A stretch of 64,000 nucleotides of DNA from Ottelia alismoides (Eukaryota; Streptophyta; Magnoliopsida; Alismatales; Hydrocharitaceae). The notes under the pieces were generated by a model that had not been told where the DNA came from, made no database searches, and worked only from the letters and a program-made list of their open reading frames with translations. Shown here in pieces: positions 45,046 to 56,760 of the stretch (position 1 is the stretch's first letter; each line of letters starts with the position of its first letter). Location of the stretch: NCBI GenBank assembly GCA_037367405.1, contig JAZKJV010000388.1, forward strand, positions 248,001 to 312,000. The letters run 5' to 3'. Position numbers and translations under genes: made by a program.

Positions 45046-45845
45046 TCATATGATATGGTATCTAAATTTGTCTAAGGCAAATACTACGGCTAGCATCTCT
45101 TTCTCTATAAATGTGTAATTCCGCTGAGTGGAATCCAAAGTCTTGCTAGTGTGGTGTATGGTGTATGGAAGGTCATCCTTCCTCTGTCCCAATACAGCCC
45201 CAACGGCAAAATCAGAGGCATCCGTCATGATCTCGAATGGGAGAGACCAATCGAGTGGCTGAAGGACAAGAGCCTCTACAACCATGTTCTTGAGATTCTC
45301 AAATGCCGAAAGACACTTATCATCGACGATAAACTCGGTGTCTTTCGCGAGAAGATCAGACAACGGTCGGGCAATTTTGCTGAAGTCTTGTATGAAACAT
45401 CGGTAGAAACCGACATGCCCGAGGAAAGATCGTAGTTGCTTCAGATTGGATGGTGGATTGAGTTTTTTATGATATCCACCTTGGTCGGGTCCACCTCCAT
45501 TCCTCGGTTGGATATTATGTGACCAAAGACCGTCCCCTGAGTCATCATGAAATGACTCTTCTCCCAGGAAAGTACGAGGTTAACCTCTGTGCACCTCTGA
45601 AGCACGCGGTATAGGCTAGAAAGGAAGGAATCAAAATCATCGTCGTAGATCGAGAAATCATTCATGAAGACCTCCAAGATATCTCCTACTATGTCCGTGA
45701 ATATCGAAAGCATGCACCTCTGGAATGTAGACGGAGCATTACATAGTCCAAAGGGCATCTGTTTGAAAGCATATGTTTTGAACGGACGGGTGAATGTTGT
45801 CTTTTCTTGGTCTTCTAGAGCAATGACCACTTGAATATTTCTCAA
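45046..45845 (-). pseudogene. gypsy A reverse transcriptase and RNase H, N-terminal RT deleted
   Basis: 45441-45845 reads [34 protein letters not shown], then EVFMNDFSIYDDDFDSF, so the catalytic F-M-D-D of Athila-type RT has become F-M-N-D. 45046-45363 reads [20 protein letters not shown], the RT-RNase H junction with its catalytic TDAS. Compared with gypsy B, about 0.4 kb covering the first RT motifs is missing: the sequence passes from EKNCKAI at about 45870 directly to the NIQVVIALEDQEK region. RT is therefore dead in this copy. Confidence 0.85.
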
Positions 45846-46990
45846 GTACCTGTCAAGAAAGCAATAATGGCCTTGCAGTTCTTCTCAAGAATTGTCATCA
45901 GACGGGATTCTTGATATTCGGTCAGATTGGAAGAGATGATGACCGGAATCAATTTAGATTCACTCGCAAGGAATCGGTATTTCATGCTCTGAGGCAACGG
46001 TTTAAGCTCAAGGGGAGAAGGAACATGGAGAGGGGGTTTGATTAGGGCCTGGGTATAGGCTGCTAGATCGATATGCGAAGGCTCGGCCTGCTCTAACTCA
46101 GAAAGGTATGGAGATTGTTGGATATTCTGATTAAATTCGGGCTCCAAGCTGGTTGTAGGATCTAATGATGTAGTCTGAAGTGATAGAAATTCGGCGAAGC
46201 ACTGCCAATCAGCATCTTCGGAATCCGAATGAACTGTGGTTGACTGACAATTATGATAATTCACTTCTGACTCGGAGAGATATATAATATCTGAATGATC
46301 TGAACAATTCTCAGAATCGTCTCTATCAAGATCTTCGCTATTCGGCTCTAGGATTATGCTCTCCAATCTCCCATCCTCGGATATCTGAATCTCGACTTCG
46401 ATTGAAGGTGTGATGAAAGATTGGGTGCTAAATTCGGCCCAGAATGGCCTCATCATCTGTTTGTAAAAAGTCATAATCCTGATGACTGTCGGGTTCGTCA
46501 TCATATTCTCGTTCTGATTCAGCTGCTCTAGAATTATGATCTTGGATCGTCTCTATATGTATACTTTCGCCCTGGACGCGAAAATACACCTTCTCGGTAC
46601 CATAGTCGGAAATGACCTTCGTTGTCGCCAGAAAGGGTCATCCTAGTATGATCGGGGTATCGGTCACGCATTCAGAGGCCACCATGTCCAACGCGATGAA
46701 GTCCACAGGGAATTGCAAACCATAAATGGTGACGATAACATCTTCGATCAAACCCTTCGGCCTCTTGACCGATCTATCAGTAAACTCCAAGACCGTTCGG
46801 CTTGGCCGAAGAGGCCCGAACTCGAACTCGTCGAGTAAGGAGAAGGAAGAAGGTTAATTGAAGATCCGCTATCTAACAGATTCCTATCAAATGTCTGATC
46901 GAGGATCTCGCATCTGACATATTGTGCTCTTGAATCTGATCTCTTGGCTGGGAGACTGTTCTAAATAGCATGGCAGGTTTCCTTGGTCAG
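45842..46990 (-). pseudogene. gypsy A protease and protease-RT spacer, decayed
   Basis: 45842-46504 is an acidic spacer (EDLDRDDSENCSDHSDIIY and similar) ending in LASESKLIPVIISSNLTEYQ, which matches LAGEPEMYPVIISADLTGEQ in gypsy B. 46560-46990 aligns with the B protease region in several frames (KVYF, LGRPFLAT-like, and the segment before DSGSS), but no intact active site is readable. Confidence 0.75.
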
Positions 46991-47439
46991 CACATGGATC
47001 TTAGAATAGTGATTACGCTACCTCTTCTTCCTGCAGACTATGGTTCGTTATTTAAGACCTTTCTGCAGAAGAGGGATGTGTGTCAAGGCTTCCGAAAGAG
47101 TGAGTTGGATTGTAAACTTATCGAGCATTTCTTTCGTTAGATCATTCATTTGGATCTTTTTGTTGTTTTATTTTTTATCATCTTTTCCTGAGCAGAGTGC
47201 TTTGGGAAAAGGAATCCGTACATCCTCGTGGTTAGTCTGTACAATTGGAGGATCAGAAGAAGTAGTAAGAAATGTTTTTTAAAAACTGGGACTTGCTTGT
47301 TGCGAATCATCCGAAAGAGATGTGTATTGATCAACTATCTTTTCATTTCTTTTTTGAGTTCTTCTCTTTTGTACATTTTTTGTGATTTTCTCTCATCATC
47401 ACTATATATAAAGAACGGTAAAGCAACTACGTCGGCATT

Positions 47440-49663
47440 AGTCTATGGCTGCTCTTCAGACTTGGTGGCTTCAGTACCACCATCTCCATCGTCAAAGGGT
47501 GCAGCTTCAGTACCGCCATCAATGTCTTATACAGGCTCGCTTGTGTTATCCATAGTATCCTCCTCAAGCCTAGTAGAGTCCTTGCCTACTAGCATCCTAC
47601 CGCTCCTAAGAGAAATGAAATCAGTGTCATCACAGTAAAGATAGTCATCGGAGAATACCTATGATTGGAGGGTGGGTTCGGTCAAATCTACATGTTCTAA
47701 TTTCTGCTTCAAATTATTCGGATTTGGCTCTATCTAGGCAGGTAAGGCGGAATTCCCTTTGACCAGATCCGTGACATAGGTTTTGAACTCATCCATTTCT
47801 CGCCTAAAATATGCATGATGGTCAGTGATCAGGTTGGCGAGATACTCTAATGTTGGGTTATCATGGAAAGGACCATGAGACCCGGATGAGTCACCTCAAT
47901 GATATTGAGGCTGCTGCTGAGCTGGTTGTTGCTGTGGAGGGTAATGTTGCTGATACTGAGTATGGTATGTGCTCTGCCTCCACTGAGGTTGCTGATATTG
48001 ACGAGTACATGAATGTTGTTGTTGTTCTCTATTTTGCCCCATCAGTGCCTGCGGTGGCTGTTGGGAAGAGGCACCTCTTGTAGACCATCGGAAATCAGGA
48101 TGATCACGACAGATCCCTGGTTGTTGCGGCTGGTTGTACCAAATCCCATTGACCTCGGTCAATGGCTCAGGCATCCAGAGTATGCTGGAGGCATAGATGC
48201 CAAGCGTTGATCGTTATGATACACCACCATCTGGGTATCAGATGATGACGCCTGCTAGAGTTGCAAGTACGTCGAGAGCTGATGAGTGGGATCAGAATGC
48301 GCATGGTATATATGTTGTACTAGAGGCCTCGGAAGTATGCCTCGATCTCGACTTCCTGAATCAACATGTGATCTCAAAGATCTATTAGAGTCTGCTTGTA
48401 TATCTTGAAGGCACATACTTAATGTCTTCATATCACTCAGGCATCTCTCAAGCTCGTCTATCTTATCGAGCTTGTCTGAGTTCTGGCACTTATTCTCGAT
48501 TATTTCCATACAGTTCAACTTCTGACAAATGATACCCATATCAGCTTATGGAGATTCGGGAGGAATCGAAACAACAGAAGATGGATTCCTTCAATTTGTG
48601 CCACTCGAGAATGCTGGTGATAAATAGGTGCCTTTGTCTAATTGTAAACCCGAGTCTGGGACATCGTGGTGTAATTCTCTGCCATTTTCTCATAAATAGC
48701 CCAAACTCGATCTTTGTGCATGGAAAAATAAGATCCACCACAAGTTGCGCCCACCGGTCCCTGTAACTCTGGTGTCGGCCCACTGAAGAAACTCTATACT
48801 AGAGTTGACTTGGAATGTTCGTGATGGGGACACCGATCAATGAGCTCTCGAAAATGATCCCATGCCTCGTAGAACTGTTCGTTCCCGATCGTGTTGAAAT
48901 TACTTATCATAGCTCTAGCAGCATTCATTCGATCGAGAGGGCAATATTTATTCAGGTATGCGGTTCTCAACTCCTCCTATGTCGAAACATATGCCAGTAG
49001 GTTGCTCGATCAACGAGGGAGAAAGGAAAAGCGATCAACTTGATTGTATCCTCGTTCACATGCGCATCATGCACTGTGATATAGATAAGCTCGAACTCCT
49101 GAAGGTGCAGATGCGGCTCCTCAGTGGAAAGCCCACGAAATTTGGGCAGCAGCTGGATTGTCTGAGGACGGAACTCGAAGTTCCCGTGAATAACAGGGAG
49201 ACGGATCCACCGATGAGTTGTAGTAGCTCCAGGGTTGCAGAGTTGCTGCATCGTGCGGTTTAGTCCTAGTGGCAGTCTCTCTACTCCATCAGGTCGCTCC
49301 TGATCCCCATGTATTGGATGGTCAGCTCTTGGGTTCTCAGCGTCAGGATTGTTGCGTTGGGCTCGCAGCTGAGTCAGCTCAACTATGACATCGTTCATTA
49401 ATCTACCTTGCTCCCTAATCTGGTTCTGCATTGTCTCAAGGGAAGCAAGTAGACCACTGTTGATCATAGCCTGATCAATGACTACAGAAGTGGTTTGCGG
49501 TCCTTTGCCAGCCATGTCTTCTGAAAAAGGAGAAAGAATCTAAGTCATGCTTTGTCAGATCAGTTTGTAACCGCTGGTGATTTTCTGTAGCTGGAGGTGA
49601 TGATGTTAGAGAATGAGAAGGAGAAGAAATCGACGACGAGCTTCCAGGGTTAGAGTTACGCAT
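47440..49663 (-). pseudogene. gypsy A gag, broken into pieces
   Basis: 49515 to 48967 reads IRLPVIHGNFEFRPQTIQLL, GLSTEEPHLHLQEF and FPFSLVDRATYW, the Athila-type capsid start. 48700-48255 and 48174-47896 supply the later part: EVNGIWYNQPQQPGICRDHP (the family's RDHP.FRW word) and a glutamine-rich tail. 47464-47481 has one GGTGG-CTTCAGTA-CCACC palindrome of the type repeated in gypsy B. Stops and shifts occur between all pieces. An upstream frame to 49663 (NSNPGSSSSISSPSHSL) may be a short N-terminal addition. Confidence 0.8.
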
Positions 49664-50369
49664 GGAAGTAGCAAATCGAGTGGATTTTGATTTGGGACGA
49701 GAGACATCTCGAACCGATCTGGATGAATGGGTAGGTTCGCGGGAGAGTGGATCGGTCAGAGTCGACCGGAGCGAACGCCTTCACATCATCTTGTTGATTT
49801 TAGTTGATCAAGATCTCGAAAGATTGGACTCACACCGCAACCAAACGCAAAGCAAACCCCGAGTTCACCAACGCAACCCTAGTGATGACCGTAAGAGTTT
49901 GGTCGTTTATCTTTTCAATTTCAAGATTATTTTTCAAACAAAGCTTCTCACAGATTAGCGATATCAGATAGGTGCGTGAAACTTCTAAGGCATACTATCT
50001 CGAGTTCTCACCGGAAATCACCTAGTCTCAGCCAGTATGGGAGTAAGTACGGACCGTTTCCGGCTACCCGTGTTACTTGAGGACGGAGCCTTACGCAATG
50101 TCCTCTAAAACTTCTACTCTGCTAAGTACACCCGAACCGTTTCCGGCTACCCGAGAGTACCCACTAAAGATAAAGTTATTAAAAGCGTGAACTAAGTAGT
50201 ACTTCGAAAGAAGCCCAGACCCTGGCTCTACTTATGGGTTGTCTCTTGATAATCGAACTGACCACTAGGGTATAAGGTGTTAAACGGTCATTGCGACCCA
50301 AGCGATCAGGAGCGATCAATAAAAAATAGACCACCAATCAAGATAAAATCAAATCAAAAATCAATAGCG
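49664..50369 (-). other. gypsy A 5' leader and presumed primer-site region
   Basis: Non-coding sequence between gag and the LTR. 49985-50160 contains two copies of CCGTTTCCGGCTACCCG (about 50047 and 50137). No standard primer-binding site starting TGG is obvious next to the proposed LTR end at 50370, so the exact boundary and the tRNA used are unresolved. Confidence 0.5.
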
Positions 50370-53300
50370 GTCTTGTTATTAGTTTAACCTGGTATAGCGA
50401 CCAGGGTCGAACACAAGGAGCACGAATTGGCCTTGCGGCCTACGAAGTAGTCAAAAAGAAAGGAAAATGAAATAAAAAGGTATTTTTGGTGGTTTTTAAT
50501 TCTTTTTTATATTTTTTGGATTTTTAATATATTAAGAAAATAATAAAAACAAGAAAACAAGGCACTTCAACAATTTATTTAATACACTAAAAATCAACCA
50601 AAAATTCAAATAAAAATATTTTTGTGTGTTTTATAATTTTTACTGTTTTTAGTGAATTTTTGAGATTTTTCTGATTTTTATTTAATTTTCTAAAAATCAA
50701 ATAGTGAAAGGAAAAGAAGGTACTGTCCAGCAGAGCTTAAGGGACCTAGATAAAATATCTAGAAATCCCCAATAAGCCTGGAGGTAATTTTCCTATATAG
50801 AGAAAATAACAAGGAAAATTTTGGCACCTAAATTATTATTTTTGTGTTTTTAATTTATTTATTAGAATTTTTATAAAATTTTGAGTGTATTTCAATTTTT
50901 AGGTGTTTTAAGTAATGAAAAATAGCCAAAATTGGCTAGAAAATCAAGCACGGCAAGACAAACAATAAGTAAATTTTTTGTGAATTTTAGATGAATTTTA
51001 ATATTTTTCTATGATTTTTCAAATCAGACAGTAAAGAAAATAGATGTTTTTGAATTTTTAAAAATATCAAATCAAAATAAAAATGTCTCCAAAAATTCCA
51101 GAAAATTTTACACTATGGCAGGAGCCATATGTCCAATTTTCATTGGATTTGGAGTAGGTTTGCTATTTTATTAAAATCAAACACAATGACACAGTACACA
51201 GGGACCAAAACGCAAATACCAAGAGTCCTGAGGGTCTGGTGCAAAATACCCAGGATGTCACGCACGTGGCGCGTGCCTGGGGAACTCAAGGACCCAAATG
51301 TAATAAAAACTAAGTCCTTGGACTATTTGGTAACAGGTACCAAAAGTCCAGGGACTAGTCTGCAAATAACCCACGAATATACGCACATGCACAATTACTA
51401 TACGCACAGGGGTATAAATGCAATATCCAAAAAGTTTTCATTCAATCCATAACATCCAGAACTACAAGGTATAAAATGCAAATATCCCAGAAAACCACGT
51501 GTCGAAGCACGTGCTACAACATTCACAGGGGCATAAATGCGAAGAAAATAAAGTGCAGGGTCCTCTATGTAATTGTTCCAAAAGTAAATAACTGAACTAT
51601 ATATTTACAATACTAAACGCTAAATAAAATAAACGAGAGGGCCTAAGGGTAAATTACCCTTTATTAATGGAGCCGCTGGATGAGCGCCACGTGGTACATC
51701 TGACGGTGAGGATGCGGGTGGCTCTCCAAGGCTGGGCTCCTCCTGGTGATCGGACGGCTGGAGCTTCGCCACGTACTAGATCCGACGGTGAAGACGCGTC
51801 GTGGCTCAGCTCAGCTGATCAACGGTGTAGATCGCCCCCAGAAGGATCTGGCGGTCGTGGATGCTCCTCAAGTGGATGGACACGATCAAATCTGGAGCGC
51901 GGGAGGCGATCGAACGGTAGACGAAGGTGGAGGACGAACTGGCCTCCGGCGAACTTCGCCGAGGTCGTGACGGCACTGACCTCCTCCTGGGAGCCCTCTG
52001 ATGATCGTAGAAGGTGCGTGGAAGGCTTCCGCGTCTACTGGAGGTCTCCGATGACCCAGACGAGCTCTGGGGAGCTCCGGCGAGGTCGGCGGAGGTAGAG
52101 CTCCTGGCCTGAATGGTCCAAGCCCTCGGATGGGCCTGGATGATCCTGCAAAGTAAACCAGAACACTCGCGGGTCGAGGGCAAACTGCCTCGACCCGGTT
52201 AGGCGGGGTGAAGGTGGTCGGAGGGTCGGTGTGGGCGAGCTCCGGCGAGGGTGGGGACGGAGGAGCTCGAGCCCCAGCTCCTGTGCGAGATGGGTTGAAT
52301 GGAAGGGTGCAGAACGTGCGTGAGGGAAGGGCGAATACGATGGTATGGTCCGATGATCGAGTGAAAGGCGGACGTGGTCGGAATCGAAGGTGAACGGCGA
52401 CGGCGATATTTGGGGGTAATCTAAAATTAGCGAAAAGGAAAGGCCAAAGGGGCTACCTGGGTGGACGAAGAGACTGTGGACGAGCTGGCGATGCTCTGGG
52501 TCGTGGCCTCGAGGAGCGTCTCCCTCCGAGGCTCGAGCTCTCGCTCTAGGCGGAGCACGGCGGTGGTAGCTCGCCGGATCAGTGGCTGCTTGCTCCCTCC
52601 TCGCTGCGACACTTGCTGGAGCAAGCTGTCACTCTCGCCAACACAGTGGAGGTCACAGGTAGCGAAGTAAATGAGCCAAAGATGGGAATGGAGGTGGCAG
52701 AGCTGGGACTATATACGATGGAGGGTCCGGGAAGAAGCGCACGGGTAGGGCAATCTGGAGCGCGGATCCCGAGACGGTGGCTCCGGCGAGGATGGCGGAT
52801 ATGACGTGATCAATTCGGACCCAGGGTTTAGGCGAGGCATGATGGGGTTTGGTTGCGAAAAATCCGAGAAGACGGGTCGGGCAACCAAGACCCGTGGGAA
52901 GTGGTCCTGGGGGGGAGTTGACCGGGCGGTCAACATCCCCCTGGACTAATGGGTGAAGGCCACGTGGCAGATATTTGAAAGTGAAATTCAAGGTAGCTAA
53001 TGGCCGAATTATTAAAAAGTTAAAATATGAAATATTTTTATTTTATTTTTTTCTATTTTTTAGTGATTTTTAATTAATTTTTCAAAGTAAAAATAGTGTA
53101 TTTACATAGTAGGGTTATATATAGGTATATGTACAATATATAGGATTTTAATTTTGATTTTTAATTTGTTATTTTTATACAATTTTATTCCTATTTTATA
53201 TTTTATTTATTTATATCATAAAATAAGGAATAAAAAGATATTTTTATTTTATTTTTATTATTTATATACATAGGTGAAATAAATAGGTATGTACATATAT

Positions 53301-53908
53301 ATATACATGGTATATTTACAATAGTATTTTTTATTTTTAATTTTTTGATTTTTATTTTGTTTTTGTTTTAATTTATTTTATTTATTTACACTATATAGAA
53401 TATTTACAAAACTTTTGGGAATTAATTTTATTTATTTATAAGGCTAAATAAATAAATGTGTGGTGGTATGTACAAGGTGGATATATACAAATGACCTATT
53501 TTTGTTTTCTTTTTAATTTTTCTATTTTTCTTTTGTTTTTATCTTTATAAATATATACAAATATTTACAAGTCAATTTGAGTTTATTTTTGTGAGGAAAA
53601 TACTTTTATTTCATTTACATAAATATTTACACACATGAGCCCCTATCTCCCTCTACTTTGGCTTTTATGCGGTCAGGCCCATGCTGAGCCCTCCCTTGGG
53701 TTAAGTTGCTCAATATTTATTCTAAATATTTCCCTCTTTTTCTTTTTAATCTTTATTCTTTTATTTTTGCACAAAAACATGCTAATTATAGGTTTTTACA
53801 CAATGCATGCTTTTGGTAATTATTTATATTTACAACTATATACGTGCATTTGCAAAGGTTTTTGTAGCTAAAATATAAGAATAAAGAGTGATGAATGAGT
53901 ATCCATCA
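50370..53908 (-). repeat. LTR of about 3.5 kb, apparently shared by gypsy A (5') and gypsy B (3')
   Basis: The right end is clear: on the - strand TAAGTATAGGGGGG is followed by TGATGGATACTC at 53908, the 3' LTR start of gypsy B. The left end is placed at TGTTATTAGTTTAACC (50370), beside the gypsy A leader. Between these the layout repeats that of the 34.3-41.3 kb LTR: AT-rich U3 (53.0-53.9 kb), GC-rich middle with TATATA-type box at about 52710-52716 and GATCNNACGG words (51660-52990), then AT-rich sequence. On the - strand TTGTGTTCGACCCTGG (about 50400-50420) is a typical Athila-type U5 word. Open frames in the GC-rich part, such as 51667-52098, are not genes. Confidence 0.65.
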
Positions 53909-56030
53909 CCCCCCTATACTTAACTTTGCTAGTCCCTTAGCAAACACTTATTTGAAAAAGAAGTGAAAAAGAAATAAAGAAAAAAGAAAAAGAGAATGTA
54001 CATGGATCAAGGTTGATTATTAAACTTGCCTTCGTTAAATTAAGGTATGGAGCTCGATCAGATCTTTGGATTATTAATGTGTCGGAACCTTATTTGGACT
54101 TAAGTTTAAAACCTAACAGCCTCTAAGTTCCACTAATCTATAACCAAGACTCCTCAATGCTCCAGGTCAGAACAAGTCATCAATCACAAACCCTGAAGAC
54201 CATGAATCTTTTCTTATCCTGTGAATGTGAGGTCTAAGCTCTCCACCTCAGAAATGGCAACTTGACAACCCTCCTCAACAAGGTAACTCTATGACCTCAA
54301 TCTGGCCACTCTTTCCTCGAGGAGCGGGGTATTCCCTTCTAAGTTCAAGTTCAACCGGCTCAAGAAGAGGAGGAAGAAGAGAATGGGTCAAGGCCAGTGT
54401 AGCCATGTACCCTTGGGAGCTTGACCAGTGTAGCCAAGTCTCCCTGCTGCAAGCTACATAATGTGAATCATGAACTCAAGCTTTGCTTATTGCACTCTAT
54501 ATACATACTCCGGTGGGATTATCATTTTCTATCAGACCCACCACTTTTTTGGAGTTATTTTCTTTTTGCATTTTTTTTCAGGTGCATCTATACAACATAT
54601 ACATGTGCAGCATATATACAAGGAGTTTTTCCTCTTGAGCCAGTAGACTATCCCTCTTTTGAAGCTCTATTGCAACCCACAACTCCCGTCGTTAGACCTC
54701 ATGGCAACCAGACCAAGTTGAGACGCACTTCCTTCACTAAAAGAATAAGAGAGGTTCCGCCTAGAAGTACTACCCTCATATGCTACCCCAAGTCAAGGAA
54801 GACTGCCTCCTCACCACCTCATCCGTGGAGAGCTCGGTGCATAGTGCTGGTGTCCAAGTAAAGCCATTGTCTATATGAGTCATGTGTTGTTGTTAAGTTC
54901 TCTACTTAGGCTCATTGAGATGACATGTGATCATAGCCTAGTGGACTCAAAGAATTAAGTCACCATGGACCTGAAAAGCCTTAAACCTAAGCCCTATAAG
55001 GTTCCTCTTAGAAGTTAGGTGGATTAAGATCTTAATCAAGCTCCATTTCTCAATTTGATTCCAGGCTAGTTTAAATGTCAACTATCATCCAGAAAAACTA
55101 TATACATATGTACAAAAGATGCTTATTTACACAAAGTTTACAAACATGCAAAATTTTTGAAAAATGTTTTGAAATCATGAATGGATAATGCATGAAGTGC
55201 AAGTTTTGCAAAAAGATATTTACACACATTTACACAAGATTTTTGCAAACTTTTGATTTTTAAAATGTTTTGGAAAAATTTTGTACTATATACATAATTT
55301 TGATAAGAAAATATTTACACAAGCTTTACACAAAAGATTTTTGAAATCATTTTTACAAAAATAATTTGTACACTAGCTATTTATGTGCAAATAAAAGAAT
55401 GTTTATGTACATGAAAAAAATTTAAATTTTGTGATTTCTAGGGATTTTAGCCATTTTATTTATTAACACACTCACACAAAGTACGAGTTATGGCTCACAC
55501 AAAGTACGAGTTATGGCTAAAGTATATATGAAATATATACACACACCCCTATACTTAGCTCGAACGATATCCTCAGAGTCAAGAGCGATGAAGAAGACAT
55601 AACTCGTGCTAGGTATAGGGAAGTGAAAAGAAAGGCTATATACAAAGACGAATAGATAAAATAGAAAATCAAGAGGATCTCGGGTCTTCCCCCTATACTT
55701 AGGATCAAGTAATCCTAAGTATAGCAGGCTGTATACTAAGGGAAGATCGAGTGGAGAATGTACAGGGTCTACCCCCCCTATACTTAGGGTGAAATATCCC
55801 TAAGTATAGGCAACAAAAATTGGGGTAGAAAGAAACAAAAGAAATACCCGATTGTCCTACATCCCCCTATACTTAGGGTAAAGTGCACCCTAAGTATAGC
55901 ATAATCAACAGATGAAGAAAGGGATGTGGGACTAAAGAATGTGGTGATATAGACATCTGGATCTATACAAGGCAGAAGATCAGTGAAACTCAGGCGTGAG
56001 ATGCATTAGATGTGAGTCAAAGACCACATC
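53909..56030 (-). other. gypsy B region between integrase and 3' LTR, with PPT-like hairpin array
   Basis: Next to the LTR lies the polypurine tract (complement of CCCCCCTATACTTA, 53909-53922) and a TTTGCTA/TAGCAAA stem. At 55546-55899 come four hairpins. 55693-55705/55712-55724, 55777-55789/55798-55810 and 55867-55879/55887-55899 are each perfect 13-bp stems with 6-8 base loops. 55546-55560/55608-55620 is looser. Each 3' arm plus adjoining G run, read on the sense strand, is CTAAGTATAGGGGG, the same as the polypurine tract. A 21-bp direct repeat is near 55480-55515. No coding frame. Confidence 0.85.
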
Positions 56031-56760
56031 TCACGCAAAATGAATAGAGGCAAGATCAGCGACCCGCGGCTCATGATCTAGAAATGGCTTGAGCCGCTGG
56101 CCGTTCACTCGAAAGGTACTCTCAGAAGACAACTCGGATATATCAATGCTACCGTTGTCGTGTACCTTTCTCACCAAGTAGGGTCCCTTCCACTTGCTCT
56201 GTAGCTTCCCTGGAAATAAACGAAGCCTCGCATCAAACAGCCATACTCTCTGTCCAGGCTCGAAATGCTTGTGGCTGATATGAGAATCATGCCACTCCTT
56301 CACTCTCTCCTTATATTGTAGTCTATTTGAGAAGGCGGTATCTCTCAACTCATCCAGGGTTGCTAACTCTGCCCTCCTCTGGTCTCCTACACCATCTGGA
56401 TCCATAAGTATGTCTGTAACTGCCCATAGTGACCTGTGCCTCAGCTCAACAGGTAAATGGCACGGCTTGCCATATACGAGGCGAAAGGGAGATGTGCCCA
56501 ATGGTGTCTTAAAAGACGTCCTATATGCCCACAAGACCGAGTCCAAAAGCTGTGACCAATCCTTTCGGTCAGGGCGGACGACTTTCTGCAATATAGTCTT
56601 GATCTCCCTATTTGACACCTCGGCTAGACCATTCGTCTATGGATGGTAAGGTGTAGCAACACGATGGTCTATACCGAACTCGCTAGCAAGGGCCTTCACC
56701 TGGTCGTTGATGAAATGAGACCCCCCATCTGAAATCAACTCGAGGGACCCCGAACCGTGT
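56031..56760 (-). pseudogene. gypsy B integrase C-terminal part, after a frameshift and TAG
   Basis: The chain from the RT-RNase H frame passes [10 protein letters not shown] and then loses one base (about 56745). The rest is read in the next frame: [13 protein letters not shown], then TPYHP-stop at TAG 56637-56639 where Q is usual, then TNGLAEVSNREIKTILQ with the catalytic Glu, WAYRTSFKTPLGTSPFRLVY, FDARLRLFPGKLQSKWKGPY and a closing GPYLVRKVHDNGSIDI domain. The C-terminal GPY/F module is intact. Overall a recently damaged integrase. Confidence 0.87.

Noticed and set aside
51667..52183. Overlapping open frames of 125-143 codons on both strands in a GC-rich block
   Set aside because: They lie in the central part of the gypsy LTR, are low-complexity (R, S, P rich) on both strands, and have no domain. 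GC-rich sequence gives long chance frames.
55546..55899. Regularly spaced repeats that might look like a CRISPR array
   Set aside because: Units are inverted repeats with unequal spacing inside a plant retrotransposon, no cas genes are present, and the genome is eukaryotic.
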